Below are positions 41,069-55,182 of a DNA stretch of 64,000 bases, one piece after another (position 1 is the first letter of the stretch; each line of letters begins with the position of its first letter). The translations under genes and the position numbers were made by a program. A model generated the notes under the pieces. It saw only the letters and a list, made by a program, of their open reading frames with translations. It had not been told where the DNA came from and made no database searches. This DNA is from Coriaria nepalensis (taxonomy: Eukaryota > Streptophyta > Magnoliopsida > Cucurbitales > Coriariaceae): NCBI GenBank assembly GCA_027186245.1, contig CP114481.1:22599501-22663500 (forward strand). The letters are read 5' to 3'.

Positions 41069-42325
41069 GATATGCTTTTTAATGGTAAAATAATTCATTC
41101 TTGTCTTCAATAGATTAATTACAAGTTTTGTAGGAAAATAATGTTTGAAGGGTGAAAATAGAATTCGTTCGAATTAATTTAGAATGATTTAATGACTAGA
41201 AGAGACTTAGTGACATGACTTTAAGGCTAAACAAATGCATTGTTGCATTCAGTATATCAACTGCAAGTTATGCACGAAAGTCATGTTCAAAGGCTGAATT
41301 TCATTCGGAGTGATTTAGAATGATTTAATGACTAAAAGAGACGCAAAAATATGACTTTAAGGCCAAAAAATGCATAGTTGCCATCAATAGATCAATTGCA
41401 AGTTATGCATGAAAGTCGCGTTTTAAAAGCAAAAAGAGAATTGGTTTGAAGTGCCTTCAAACAATTTAATGGTTGAAAAGACTGAGTGATATGCTTTTTA
41501 ATGGTAAAATAATTCATTGTTGTCTTCAATAGATTAATTACAAGTTTTGTAGGAAAATAATGTTTGAAGGGTGAAAATAGAATTCGTTCGAATTAATTTA
41601 GAATGATTTAATGACTAGAAGAGACTTAGTGACATGACTTTAAGGCTAAACAAATGCATTGTTGCATTCAGTATATCAACTGCAAGTTATGCACGAAAGT
41701 CATGTTCAAAGGCTGAATTTCATTCGGAGTGATTTAGAATGATTTAATGACTAAAAGAGACGCAAAAATATGACTTTAAGGCCAAAAAATGCATAGTTGC
41801 CATCAATAGATCAATTGCAAGTTATGCATGAAAGTCGCGTTTTAAAAGCAAAAAGAGAATTGGTTTGAAGTGCCTTCGAACAATTTAATGGTTGAAAAGA
41901 CTGAGTGATATGCTTTTTAATGGTAAAATAATTCATTGTTGTCTTCAATAGATTAATTACAAGTTTTGTAGGAAAATAATGTTTGAAGGGTGAAAATAGA
42001 ATTCGTTCGAATTAATTTAGAATGATTTAATGACTAGAAGAGACTTAGTGACATGACTTTAAGGCTAAACAAATGCATTGTTGCATTCAGTATATCAACT
42101 GCAAGTTATGCACGAAAGTCATGTTCAAAGGCTGAATTTCATTCGGAGTGATTTAGAATGATTTAATGACTAAAAGAGACGCAAAAATATGACTTTAAGG
42201 CCAAAAAATGCATAGTTGCCATCAATAGATCAATTGCAAGTTATGCATGAAAGTCGCGTTTTAAAAGCAAAAAGGGAATTGGTTCGAAGTGCCTTTAAAC
42301 AATTTAATGGTTGAAAAGACTGAGT
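41069..42325 (+). repeat. Three near-identical 419 bp units (copy 2)
   Basis: Counterpart of 27652-28908 at a shift of 13417 bp. The second unit has TATATCAAC rather than TATATGAAC, so the copies have diverged slightly or been corrected against each other. Confidence 0.84.
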
Positions 42326-45300
42326 GATATGCTTTTTAATGGTAAAATAATTCATTCTTGTCTTCAATAGATTAATTACAAGTTTTGTAGGAAAATAATG
42401 TTTGAAGGGCGAAAATAGAATTCGTTCGAATTAATTTAGAATGATTTAATGACTAGAAGAGACTCAGTGACATGATTCTAAGGCTAAATAAATGCATTGT
42501 TGCCTTCAATAGATCAACTGCAAGTTATGCACGAAAGTCATGTTTAAAGGCCGAATTTCGTTCGAAGTGATTTAGAATGATTTACTGACTAAAGAGACCC
42601 AAAAATATGACTTTAAGGCTAAAAAATGCATAGTTGCCATCAATAGATCAATTGCAAGTTATGCATGAAAGTCGCGTTTTAAATGCAAAAAGAGAATTGG
42701 TTCGAAGGCCCCTCCAACAATTTAATGATGAAAAGACTGAGTGATATGCTTCTTAATGCTAAAATAATGCATTTTATCTTCTGTAGATTAATTGCAAGTT
42801 ATGTAAGAAAATAATGTTTGAAGGGCGAAAATAGATTTCGTTCGAATTAATTTAGAATGATTTAATGACTAGAAGACACTTAGTGACATGACTTTAAGGC
42901 TAAACAAATGCATTGTTGCCTTCAATAGATCAACTGCAAGTTAGGCACGAAAGTCATGTTTAAAGGCTGAATTTCGTTCGAAGTGATTTAGAATGGTTTA
43001 CTGACTAAAAGAGACGCAAAAATATGACTTTAAGGCTTAAAAAATGCATAGTTGCCATCAATAGATCAATTGCAAGTGATGCATGAAATTTGCGTTTTAA
43101 ATGCAAAAAGAGAATTGGTTCGAAGTCCCCTCCAACAATTTAATGATTGAAAAGACTGAGTGATATGCTTCTTAATGCTAAAATAATGCATTGTTGTCTT
43201 CAATAGATTAATTAAAAGTTATGTAAGAAAATAATGTTTGAAGGGCGAAAATAGATTTCGTTCGAATTAATTTAGAATGATGTAATGAGTAGAAGAGACT
43301 TAGTGACATGACTTTAAGGCTAAACAAATGCATTGTTGCCTTCAATAGATCAACTGCAAGTTATGCACGAAAGTCATGTTCAAAGGCTGAATTTCAATCG
43401 GAGTGATTTAGAATGATTAACTGACTAAAAGAGACGCAAAAATATGACTTTAAGGCCAAAAAATGCATAGTTGCCGTCAATAGATCAATTGCAAGTGAGG
43501 CATGAAAGTCGCGTTTTAAATGCAAAAAGAGAATTGGTTCGAAGTGCCTTCAAACAATTTAATGATTGAACAGACTGAGTGATATGCTTTTTAATGGTAA
43601 AATAATTCATTGTTGTCTTCAATAGATTAATTACAAGTTTTGTAGGAAAATAATGTTTGAAGGGCGAAAATAGAATTCGTTCGAATTAATTTAGAATGAT
43701 TTAATGACTAGAAGAGACTCAGTGACATGACTCTAAGGCTAAATAAATGCATTGTTGCCTTCAATAGATCCACTGCAAGTTATGCACGAAAGTCATGTTT
43801 AAAGGCCGAATTTCGTTCGAAGTGATTAAGTAAGATTTAATGACTAAAAGAGACGCAAAAATATGACTTTAAGGCTAAAAAATGCATAGTTGCCATCAAT
43901 AGATCAATTGCAAGTTATGCATGAAAGTCGCGTTTTAAAAGCGAAAAGAGAATTGGTTCGAACTGCCTTCAAACAATTTAATGGTTGAAAAGACTGAGTG
44001 ATATGCTTTTTAATGGTAAAATAATTCATTGTTGTCTTCAATAGATTAATTACAAGTTTTGTAGGAAAATAATGTTTGAAGGGTGAAAATAGAATTCGTT
44101 CGAATTAATTTAGAATGATTTAATGACTAGAAGGGACTCAGTTACATGACTTTAAGGCTAAATAAATGCATTGTTGCCTTCAATACATCAACTGCAAGTT
44201 ATGCACGAAAGTCATGTTTAAAGGCCGAATTTCGTTCGAAGTGATTTAGAATGATTTACTGACTAAAAGAGACGGAAAAATTTGACTTTAAGGCTAAAAA
44301 ATGCATAGTTGCCATCAATAGATCAATTGCAAGTTATGCATGAAAGTCGCGTTTTAAAAGCAAAAAGAGGATTGGTTCGAAGTGCCTTCAAACAATTTAA
44401 TGGTTGAAAAGACTGAGTGATATGCTTTTTAATGGTAAAATAATTCATTGTTGTCTTCAATAGATTAATTACAAGTTTTGTAGGAAAATAATGTTTGAAG
44501 GGCGAAAATAGAATTCGTTCGAATTAATTTAGAATGATTTAATGACTAGAAGAGACTTAGTGACATGACTTTAAGGCTAAACAAATGCATTGTTGCCTTC
44601 AATAGATCAACTGCAAGTAATGCACGAAAGCCATGTTTAAAGGCCGAATTTCGTTCGAAATGATATAGAATGATTTACTGACTAAATGAGACGCAAAAAT
44701 ATGACTTTAAGGCTAAAAAATGCATAGTTGCCATCAATAGATCAATTGCAAGTTATGCATGAAAGTCGCGTTTTAAATGCAAAAAGAGAATTGGTTCAAA
44801 GTGCCTTCAAACAATTTAATGGTCGAAAAGACTGAGTGATATGCTTTTTAATGGTAAAATAATTCATTGTTGTCTTGAATAGATTAATTACAAGTTATGT
44901 AAGAAAATAATGTTTGAAGGGTAAAAATAGAATTCGTTCGAATTAGTTTAGAATGATTTAATGACTAGAAGAGACTCAGTGACATGACTTTAAGGCTAAA
45001 CAAATGCATTGTTGCCTTCAATAGATCAACTGCAAGTTATGCACCAAAGCCAAGTTTAAAGGCCGAATTTCCTTCGAAGTGATTAAGAAAGATTTAATGA
45101 CTAAAAGAGACGCAAAAATATGACTTTAAGGCCAAAAAATGCATAGTTGCCGTCAATAGATCAATTGCAAGTGAGGCATGAAAGTCGCGTTTTAAATGCA
45201 AAAAGAGAATTGGTTCGAAGTGCCTTCAAACAATTTAATGATTGAACAGACTGAGTGATATGCTTTTTAATGGTAAAATAATTCATTGTTGTCTTCAATA

Positions 45301-48300
45301 GATTAATTACAAGTTTTGTAGGAAAATAATGTTTGAAGGGCGAAAATAGAATTCGTTCGAATTAATTTAGAATGATTTAATGACTAGAAGAGACTCAGTG
45401 ACATGACTCTAAGGCTAAATAAATGCATTGTTGCCTTCAATAGATCCACTGCAAGTTATGCACGAAAGTCATGTTTAAAGGCCGAATTTTGTTCGAAGTG
45501 ATTAAGTAAGATTTAATGACTAAAAGAGACGCAAAAATATGACTTTAAGGCTAAAAAATGCATAGTTGCCATCAATAGATCAATTGCAAGTTATGCATGA
45601 AAGTCGCGTTTTAAAAGCAAAAAGAGAATTGGTTCGAACTGCCTTCAAACAATTTAATGGTTGAAAAGACTGAGTGATATGCTTTTTAATGGTAAAATAA
45701 TTCATTGTTGTCTTCAATAGATTAATTACAAGTTTTGTAGGAAAATAATGTTTGAAGGGCGAAAATAGAATTCGTTCGAATTAATTTAGAATGATTTAAT
45801 GACTAGAAGAGACTTAGTGACATGACTTTAAGGCTAAACAAATGCATTGTTGCCTTCAATAGATCAACTGCAAGTAATGCACAAAAGCCATGTTTAAAGG
45901 CCGAATTTCGTTCGAAATGATATAGAATGATTTACTGACTAAATGAGACGCAAAAATATGACTTTAAGGCTAAAAAATGCATAGTTGCCATCAATAGATC
46001 AATTGCAAGTTATGCATGAAAGTCGCGTTTTAAATGCAAAAAGAGAATTGGTTCAAAGTCCCCTCAAACAATTTAATGATTGAAAAGACTGAGTGATATG
46101 CTTCTTAATGCTAAAATAATGCATTGTTGTCTTCAATAGATTAATTAAAAGTTTTGTAAGAAAATAATGTTTGAATGGCGAAAATAGATTTCGTTCGAAT
46201 TAATTTAGAATCATTTTAATGACTAGAAGAGACTTAGTGACATGACTTTAAGGCTAAACAAATGCATTGTTGCTTTCAATAGATCAACTGGAAGTTATGC
46301 ACGAAAGTCATGTTCAAAGGATGAATTTCATTCGAAGTGATTTAGCATGATTTACTGACTAAAAGAGACGCAAAAATATGACTTTAAGGCCAAAAAATGC
46401 ATAGTTGCCATCAATAGATCAATTGCAAGTTATGCATGAAAGTCGCGTTTTAAATGCAAAAAGAGAATTGGTTCGAAGTGCCTTCAAACAATTTAATGAT
46501 TGAAAAGACTGAGTGATATGCTTTTTAATGGTAAAATAATTCATTGTTGTCTTCAATAGATTAACTACAAGTTATGTAGGAAAATAATGTTTGAAGGGCG
46601 AAAATAGAATTCGTTCGAATAAATTTAGAATGATTTAATGACTAGAAGAGACTTAGTGACATGACTTTAAGGCTAAAAAAATGCATTGTTGTCTTCAATA
46701 GATCAACTGCAAGTTACGCACGAAAGTCATGTTTAAAGGCTGAATTTCGTTCGAAGTGATTTAAAATGATTTACTGACTAAATGAGACGCAAAAATATGA
46801 CTATAAGGCTAAAAAATGCGTAGTTGCCATCAATAGATCAATTGCAAGTTATGCATGAAAGTCGCGTTTTAAATGCAAAAAGAGAATTGGTTCGAAGTCC
46901 CCTTAAACAATTTATGATTGAAAAGACTGAGTGATATGCATCTTAATGCTAAAATAATGCATTGTTGTCTTCAGTAGATTAATTAAAAGTTATGTAATAA
47001 AATAATGTTTGAAGGGCGAAAATAGATTTCGTTCGAATTAATTTAGAATGATTTAATGACTAGAAGAGAGTCAGTGACATGACTATATGGCTAAATAAAT
47101 GCATTGTTGCCTTCAATAGATCAACTGCGGCATATGCACGAAAGTCATGTTTAAAGGCCGAATTTCGTTCGAAATGATTTAGAATGATTTACTGGCTAAA
47201 AGAGACGCAAAAATATGACTTTAAGGCTAAAAAATGCATAGTTGCCATCAATAGAGCAATTGCAAGTTATGCATGAAAGTCGGGTTTTAAATGCATAAAG
47301 AGAATTGGTTCGAAGTCCCCTCAAACAATTTAATGATTGAAAAGACTGAGTGATATGCTTCTTAATGGTAAAATAATGCATTGTTGTCTTCAATAGATTA
47401 ATTAAAAGTTTTGTAAGAAAATAATGTTTGAAGGGCGAAAATAGATTTCGTTCGAATTAATTTAGAATGATTTAATGACTAGAAGAGACTCAGTGACATG
47501 ACTTTAAGGCTAAAAAAATGCATTGTTGCCTTCAATAGATCAACTGCAGGTTATGCATGAAAGTCATGTTTAAAGGCCGAATTTCGTTCGAAATGATTTA
47601 GAATGATTTACTGACTAAATGAGACGCAAAAATAAGACTTTAAGGCTAAAAAATGCATAGTTGCCATCAATAGATCAATTGCAAGTTAACATGAAAGTCG
47701 CATTTTAAATGCAAAAAGAGAATTGGTTCGAAGTGCCTTCAAACAATATAATGATAGAAAAGACTGAGTGATATGCTTTTTAATGGTAAAATAATTCATT
47801 GTTGTCTTCAATAGATTAATTAGAAGTTATGTAAGAAAATAATGTTTGAAGGGCGAAAATAGATTTCGTTCGAATTAATTTAGAATGATTTAATGACTAG
47901 AAGAGACTCAGTGACATGACTTTAAGGCTAAATAAATGCATTGTTGCCTTCAATAGATCAACTGCAAGTTATGCATGAAAGTCATGTTTAAAGGCCGAAT
48001 TTCGTTCGAAATGATTTAGAATGATTTACTGACTAAATGAGACGAAAAAATAAGACTTTAAGGCTAAAAAATGCATAGTTGCCATCAATAGATCAATTGC
48101 AAGTTAACATGAAAGTCGCATTTTAAATGCAAAAAGAGAATTGGTTCGAAGTGCCTTCAAACAATTTAATGGTTGAAAAGACTGAGTGATATCCGTTTTA
48201 ATGGTAAAATAATTCATTGTTGTCTTCAATTGATTAATTAAAAGTTATGTAAGAAAAAAATGTTTGAAGGGCGAAAATAGATTTCGTTGGAATTAATTTA

Positions 48301-48606
48301 GAATGATTTAATGAGTTGAAGAGACTCAGTGACATGACTTTAAGGCTAAATAAATGCATGGTTGCCTTCAATAGATCAACTGCAAGTTATGCACGAAAGT
48401 CATGTTTAAAGGCCGAATTTCGTTCGAAATGATTTAGAATGATTTACTGACTAAATGAGACGCAAAAATATGACTTTAAGGCTAAAAAATGCATAGTTGC
48501 CATCAATAGAGCAATTGCAAGTTATGCATGAAAGTCGCGTTTTAAATGCAAAAAGAGAATTGGTTCGAAGTGCCTTCAAACAATATAATGATTGAAAAGA
48601 CTGAGT

Positions 48607-49308
48607 GATATGCTTTTTAATGGTAAAATAATTCATTGTTGTCTTCAATAGATTAATTAAAAGTTATGTAAGAAAATAATGTTTGAAGGGCGAAAATAGA
48701 TTTCGTTCGAATTAATTTAGAATGATTTAATGACTAGAAGAGACTCAGTGAAATGACTTTAAGGCTAAAAAATACGTAGTTGCCATCAATAGATCAATTG
48801 CAAGTTATGCATGAAAGTCGCGTTTTAAATGCAAAAAGAGAATTGGTTCGAAGTGCCTTCAAACAATATAATGATTGAAAAGACTGAGTGATATGCTTTT
48901 TAATGGTAAAATAATTCATTGTTGTCTTCAATAGATTAATTAAAAGTTATGTAAGAAAATAATGTTTGAAGGGCGAAAATAGATTTCGTTCGAATTAATT
49001 GAGAATGATTTAATGACTAGAAGAGACTCAGTGACATGACTTTAAGGCTAAATAAATGCATTGTTGCCTTCAATAGATCAACTGCAAGTTATGCACGAAA
49101 GTCATGTTTAAAGGCCGAATTTCGTTCGAAATGATTTAGAATGATTTACTGACTAAATGAGACGCAAAAATATGACTTTAAGGCTAAAAAATGCATAGTT
49201 GCCATCAATAGAGCAATTGCAAGTTATGCATGAAAGTCGCGTTTTAAATGCAAAAAGAGAACTGGTTCGAAGTGCCTTCAAACAATTTAATGGTTGAAAA
49301 GACTGAGT
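48607..49308 (+). repeat. 702 bp higher-order repeat AC+ABC (second array), copy 1
   Basis: Counterpart of 36031 at a shift of 12576 bp. The AC unit is 48607-48889 with GACTTTAAGG and AATACGTAG. Confidence 0.9.
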
Positions 49309-50010
49309 GATATGCTTTTTAATGGTAAAATAATTCATTGTTGTCTTCAATAGATTAATTAAAAGTTATGTAAGAAAATAATGTTTGAAGGGCGAAAATA
49401 GATTTCGTTCGAATTAATTTAGAATGATTTAATGACTAGAAGAGACTCAGTGAAATGACTTCAAGGCTAAAAAATACGTAGTTGCCATCAATAGATCAAT
49501 TGCAAGTTATGCATGAAAGTCGCGTTTTAAATGCAAAAAGAGAATTGGTTCGAAGTGCCTTCAAACAATATAATGATTGAAAAGACTGAGTGATATGCTT
49601 TTTAATGGTAAAATAATTCATTGTTGTCTTCAATAGATTAATTAAAAGTTATGTAAGAAAATAATGTTTGAAGGGCGAAAATAGATTTCGTTCGAATTAA
49701 TTGAGAATGATTTACTGACTAGAAGAGACTCAGTGACATGACTTTAAGGCTAAATAAATGCATTGTTGCCTTCAATAGATCAACTGCAAGTTATGCACGA
49801 AAGTCATGTTTAAAGGCCGAATTTCGTTCGAAATGATTTAGAATGATTTACTGACTAAATGAGACGCAAAAATATGACTTTAAGGCTAAAAAATGCATAG
49901 TTGCCATCAATAGAGCAATTGCAAGTTATGCATGAAAGTCGCGTTTTAAATGCAAAAAGAGAATTGGTTCGAAGTGCCTTCAAACAATATAATGATTGAA
50001 AAGACTGAGT
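49309..50010 (+). repeat. 702 bp higher-order repeat AC+ABC (second array), copy 2
   Basis: The AC unit is 49309-49591 with GACTTCAAGG. This second array has two copies against three near 36-38 kb, so the large duplication has since changed copy number by one 702 bp unit. Confidence 0.89.
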
Positions 50011-50099
50011 GATATGCTTTTTAATGGTAAAATAATTCATTGTTGTCTTCAATAGATTAATTAAAAGTTATGTAAGAAAATAATGTTTGAAGGGCGAAA

Positions 50100-52100
50100 A
50101 TAGATTTTGTTCGAATTAATTTAGAATGATTTAATGACTAGAAGAGACTCAGTGACATGACATTAAGGCTAAATAAATGCATTGTTGCCTTCAATAGATC
50201 AACTGCAAGTTATGCATGAAAGTCATGTTTAAAGGCCGAATTTCGTTCGAAATGATTTAGAATGATTTACTGACTAAATGAGACGCAAAAATAAGACTTT
50301 AAGGCAAAAAAATGCATAGTTGCCATCAATAGATCAATTGCAAGTTATGCATGAAAGTCGCGTTTTAAATGCATAAAGAGAATTGGTTCGAAGTCCCCTC
50401 AAACAATTTAATGATTGAAAAGACTGAGTGATATGCTTCTTAATGGTAAAATAATGCATTGTTGTCTTCAATAGATTAATTTAAAGTTATGTAAGAAAAA
50501 AATGTTTGAAGGGCGAAAATAGATTTCGTTGGAATTAATTTAGAATGATTTAATGAGTTGAAGAGACTCAGTGACATGAGTTTAAGGCTAAATAAATGCA
50601 TGGTTGCCTTCAATAGATCAACTGCAAGTTATGCACGAAAGTCATGTTTAAAGGCCGAATTTCGTTCGAAATGATTTAGAATGATTTACTGACTAAATGA
50701 GACGCAAAAATATGACTTTAAGGCTAAAAAATGCATAGTTTCCATCAATAGAGCAATTGCAAGTTATGCATGAAAGTCGCGTTTTAAATGCAAAAAGAGA
50801 ATTGGTTCGAAGTGCCTTCAAACAATATAATGATTGAAAAGACTGAGTGATATGCTTTTTAATGGTAAAATAATTCATTGTTGTCTTCAATAGAATAATT
50901 AAAAGTTATGTAAGAAAATAATGTTTGAAGGGCGAAAATAGATTTCGTTCGAATTAATTTAGAATGATTTAATGACTAGAAGAGACTCAGTGACATGACT
51001 TTAAGGCTAAATAAATGCATTGTTGCCTTCAATAGATCAACTGCAAGTTATGCATGAAAGTCATGTTTAAAGGCCGAATTTCGTTCGAAATGATTTAGAA
51101 TGATTTACTGACTAAATGAGACGTAAAAATAAGACTTTAAGGCTAAAAAATGCATAGTTGCCATCAATAGATCAATTGCAAGTTAACATGAAAGTCGCAT
51201 TTTAAATGCAAAAAGAGAATTGGTTCGAAGTGCCTTCAAACAATATAATGATTGAAAAGACTGAGTGATATGCTTTTTAATGGTAAAATAATTCATTGTT
51301 GTCTTCAATAGATTAATTAAAAGTTATGTAAGAAAATAATGTTTGAAGGGCGAAAATAGATTTTGTTCGAATTAATTTAGAATGATTTAATGACTAGAAG
51401 AGACTCAGTGACATGACTTTAAGGCTAAATAAATGCATTGTTGCCTTCAATAGATCAACTGCAAGTTATGCATGAAAGTCATGTTTAAAGGCCGAATTTC
51501 GTTCGAAATGATTTAGAATGATTTACTGACTAAATGAGACGCAAAAATAAGACTTTAAGGCAAAAAAATGCATAGTTGCCATCAATAGATCAATTGCAAG
51601 TTATGCATGAAAGTCGCGTTTTAAATGCATAAAGAGAATTGGTTCGAAGTCCCCTCAAACAATTTAATGATTGAAAAGACTGAGTGATATGCTTCTTAAT
51701 GGTAAAATAATGCATTGTTGTCTTCAATAGATTAATTTAAAGTTATGTAAGAAAAAAATGTTTGAAGGGCGAAAATAGATTTCGTTGGAATTAATTTAGA
51801 ATGATTTAATGAGTTGAAGAGACTCAGTGACATGAGTTTAAGGCTAAATAAATGCATGGTTGCCTTCAATAGATCAACTGCAAGTTATGCACGAAAGTCA
51901 TGTTTAAAGGCCGAATTTCGTTCGAAATGATTTAGAATGATTTACTGACTAAATGAGACGCAAAAATATGACTTTAAGGCTAAAAAATGCATAGTTGCCA
52001 TCAATAGAGCAATTGCAAGTTATGCATGAAAGTCGCGTTTTAAATGCAAAAAGAGAATTGGTTCGAAGTGCCTTCAAACAATATAATGATTGAAAAGACT
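50100..52100 (+). repeat. 3-unit repeat (1257 bp shift)
   Basis: GATTTTGTTCG occurs near 50105 and 51362. GCATAAAGAGAATTGG with AAGTCCCCTC, TTCGTTGGAATT, GAGTTGAAGAG and CATGAGTTTAAGG recur in the same order in both copies. The TAGAATAATTAAAAG variant closes each copy. Confidence 0.8.
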
Positions 52101-52104
52101 GAGT

Positions 52105-52806
52105 GATATGCTTTTTAATGGTAAAATAATTCATTGTTGTCTTCAATAGAATAATTAAAAGTTATGTAAGAAAATAATGTTTGAAGGGCGAAAATAAATT
52201 TCGTTCGAATTAATTTAGAATGATTTAACGACTAGAAGAGACTCAGTGAAATGACTTCAAGGCTAAAAAATACGTAGTTGCCATCAATAGATCAATTGCA
52301 AGTTATGCATGAAAGTCGCGTTTTAAATGCAAAAAGAGAATTGGTTCGAAGTGCCTTCAAACAATATAATGATTGAAAAGACTGAGTGATATGCTTTTTA
52401 ATGGTAAAATAATTCATTGTTGTCTTCAATCGATTAATTAAAAGTTATGTAAGAAAATAATGTTTGAAGGGCGAAAATAGATTTCGTTCGAATTAATTGA
52501 GAATGATTTAATGACTAGAAGAGACTCAGTGACATGACTTTAAGGCTAAATAAATGCATTGTTGCCTTCAATAGATCAACTGCAAGTTATGCACGAAAGT
52601 CATGTTTAAAGGCCGAATTTCGTTCGAAATGATTTAGAATGATTTACTGACTAAATGAGACGCAAAAATATGACTTTAAGGCTAAAAAATGCATAGTTGC
52701 CATCAATAGAGCAATTGCAAGTTATGCATGAAAGTCGCGTTTTAAATGCAAAAAGAGAATTGGTTCGAAGTGCCTTCAAACAATATAATGATTGAAAAGA
52801 CTGAGT
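52105..52806 (+). repeat. Single 702 bp AC+ABC repeat
   Basis: The AC unit is 52105-52387 with the GACTTCAAGG and AATACGTAG signature of the other B-less units, followed by a normal ABC unit. The A part reads AAATAAATTTCG and AACGACTAG. Confidence 0.88.
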
Positions 52807-54480
52807 GATATGCTTTTTAATGGTAAAATAATTCATTGTTGTCTTCAATAGATTAATTAAAAGTTATATAAGAAAATAATGTTTGAAGGGCGAAAATAGA
52901 TTTCGTTCGAATTAATTTAGAATGATTTAATGACTAGAAGAGACTCAGTGACATGACTTTAAGGCTAAATAAATGCATTGTTGCCTTCAATAGATCAACT
53001 GCAAGTTATGCATGAAAGTCATGTTTAAAGGCCGAATTTCGTTCGAAATGATTTAGAATGATTTACTGACTAATTGAGACGCAAAAATAAGACTTTAAGG
53101 CTAAAAAATGCATAGTTGCCATCAATAGATCAATTGCAAGTTAACATGAAAGTTGCATTTTAAATGCAAAAAGAGAATTGGTTCGAAGTGCCTTCAAACA
53201 ATATAATGATTGAAAAGACTGAGTGATATGCTTTTTAATGGTAAAATAATTCATTGTTGTCTTCAATAGATTAATTAAAAGTTATGTAAGAAAATAATGT
53301 TTGAAGGGCGAAAATAGATTTCGTTCGAATTAATTTAGAATGATTTAATGACTAGAAGAGACTCAGTGACATGACTTTAAGGCTAAATAAATGCATTGTT
53401 GCCTTCAATAGATCAACTGCAAGTTATGCACGAAAGTCATGTTTAAAGGCCGAATTTCGTTCGAAATGATTTAGAATGATTTACTGAATAAAAGAGACGC
53501 AAAAATATGACTTTAAAGCTAAAAAATGCATAGTTGCCATCAATAGAGCAATTGCAAGTTTTGCATGAAAGTCGCGTTTTAAATGCAAAAAGAGAATTGG
53601 TTCGAAGTGCCTTCAAACAATATAATGATTGAAAAGACTGAGTGATATGCTTTTTAATGGTAAAATAATTCATTGTTGTCTTCAATAGATTAATTAAAAG
53701 TTATGTAAGAAAATAATGTTTGAAGGGCGAAAATAGATTTCGTTCGAATTAATTTAGAATGATTTAATGACTAGAAGAGACTCAGTGACATGACTTTAAG
53801 GCTAAATAAATGCATTGTTGCCTTCAATAGATCAACTGCAAGTTATGCATGAAAGTCATGTTTAAAGGCCGAATTTCGTTCGAAATGATTTAGAATGATT
53901 TACTGACTAATTGAGACGCAAAAATAAGACTTTAAGGCTAAAAAATGCATAGTTGCCATCAATAGATCAATTGCAAGTTAACATGAAAGTCGCATTTTAA
54001 ATGCAAAAAGAGAATTGGTTCGAAGTGCCTTCAAACAATATAATGATTGAAAAGACTGAGTGATATGCTTTTTAATGGTAAAATAATTCATTGTTGTCTT
54101 CAATAGATTAATTAAAAGTTATGTAAGAAAATAATGTTTGAAGGGCGAAAATAGATTTCGTTCGAATTAATTTAGAATGATTTAATGACTAGAAGAGACT
54201 CAGTGACATGACTTTAAGGCTAAATAAATGCATTGTTGCCTTCAATAGATCAACTGCAAGTTATGCACGAAAGTCATGTTTAAAGGCCGAATTTCGTTCG
54301 AAATGATTAAGAATGATTTACTGAATAAAAGAGACGCAAAAATATGACTTTAAAGCTAAAAAATGCACAGTTGCCATCAGTAGAGCAATTGCAAGTTATG
54401 CATGAAAGTCGCGTTTTAAATGCAAAAAGAGAATTGGTTCGAAGTGCCTTCAAACAATATAATGATTGAAAAGACTGAGT
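52807..54480 (+). repeat. 2-unit repeat (about 837 bp shift)
   Basis: TAATTGAGACGC occurs at 53071 and 53908, and AATAAAAGAGACGC with CTTTAAAGC occurs in the alternate unit of both copies. Alternate C subunits carry the shortened AAGTTAACATG. The pair is a 2-unit higher-order repeat present twice. Confidence 0.78.
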
Positions 54481-55182
54481 GATATGCTTTTTAACGGTAA
54501 AATAATTCATTGTTGTCTTCAATAGATTAATTAAAAGTTATGTAAGAAAATAATGTTTGAAGGGCGAAAATAGATTTCGTTCGAATTAATTTAGAATGAT
54601 TTAATGACTAGAAGAGACTCAGTGAAATGACTTCAAGGCTAAAAAATACGTAGTTGCCATCAATAGATCAATTGCAAGTTATGCATGAAAGTCGCGTTTT
54701 AAATGCAAAAAGAGAATTGGTTCGAAGTGCCTTCAAACAATATAATGATTGAAAAGACTGAGTGATATGCTTTTTAATGGTAAAATAATTCATTGTTGTC
54801 TTCAATAGATTAATTAAAAGTTATGTAAGAAAATAATGTTTGAAGGGCGAAAATAGATTTCGTTCGAATTAATTGAGAATGATTTACTGACTAGAAGAGA
54901 CTCAGTGACATGACTTTAAGGCTAAATAAATGCATTGTTGCCTTCAATAGATCAACTGCAAGTTATGCACGAAAGTCATGTTTAAAGGCCGAATTTCGTT
55001 CGAAATGATTTAGAATGATTTACTGACTAAATGAGACGCAAAAATATGACTTTAAGGCTAAAAAATGCATAGTTGCCATCAATAGAGCAATTGCAAGTTA
55101 TGCATGAAAGTCGCGTTTTAAATGCAAAAAGAGAATTGGTTCGAAGTGCCTTCAAACAATATAATGATTGAAAAGACTGAGT
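54481..55182 (+). repeat. Single 702 bp AC+ABC repeat
   Basis: The AC unit is 54481-54763 with the same GACTTCAAGG and AATACGTAG signature. Its neighbours on the right match those of the 52105 copy (TATATAAG, then TAATTGAG), so it was probably copied as part of a larger block of about 2.4 kb. Confidence 0.88.

Larger units (their letters stand above)
38439..50311 (+). repeat. Large tandem duplication, copy 2 (about 11.9 kb)
   Basis: Follows copy 1 unit by unit. It is shorter because it lacks two 419 bp units present in copy 1 near 32.8-33.7 kb and one 702 bp repeat present near 37 kb. Equivalent points include 27063/40480, 34620/47196 and 36577/49153. Its first 1 kb carries a run of small indels against copy 1, treated separately. 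Beyond about 50311 the sequence moves to units resembling 34.7 kb, so there is no third full copy. Confidence 0.85.
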
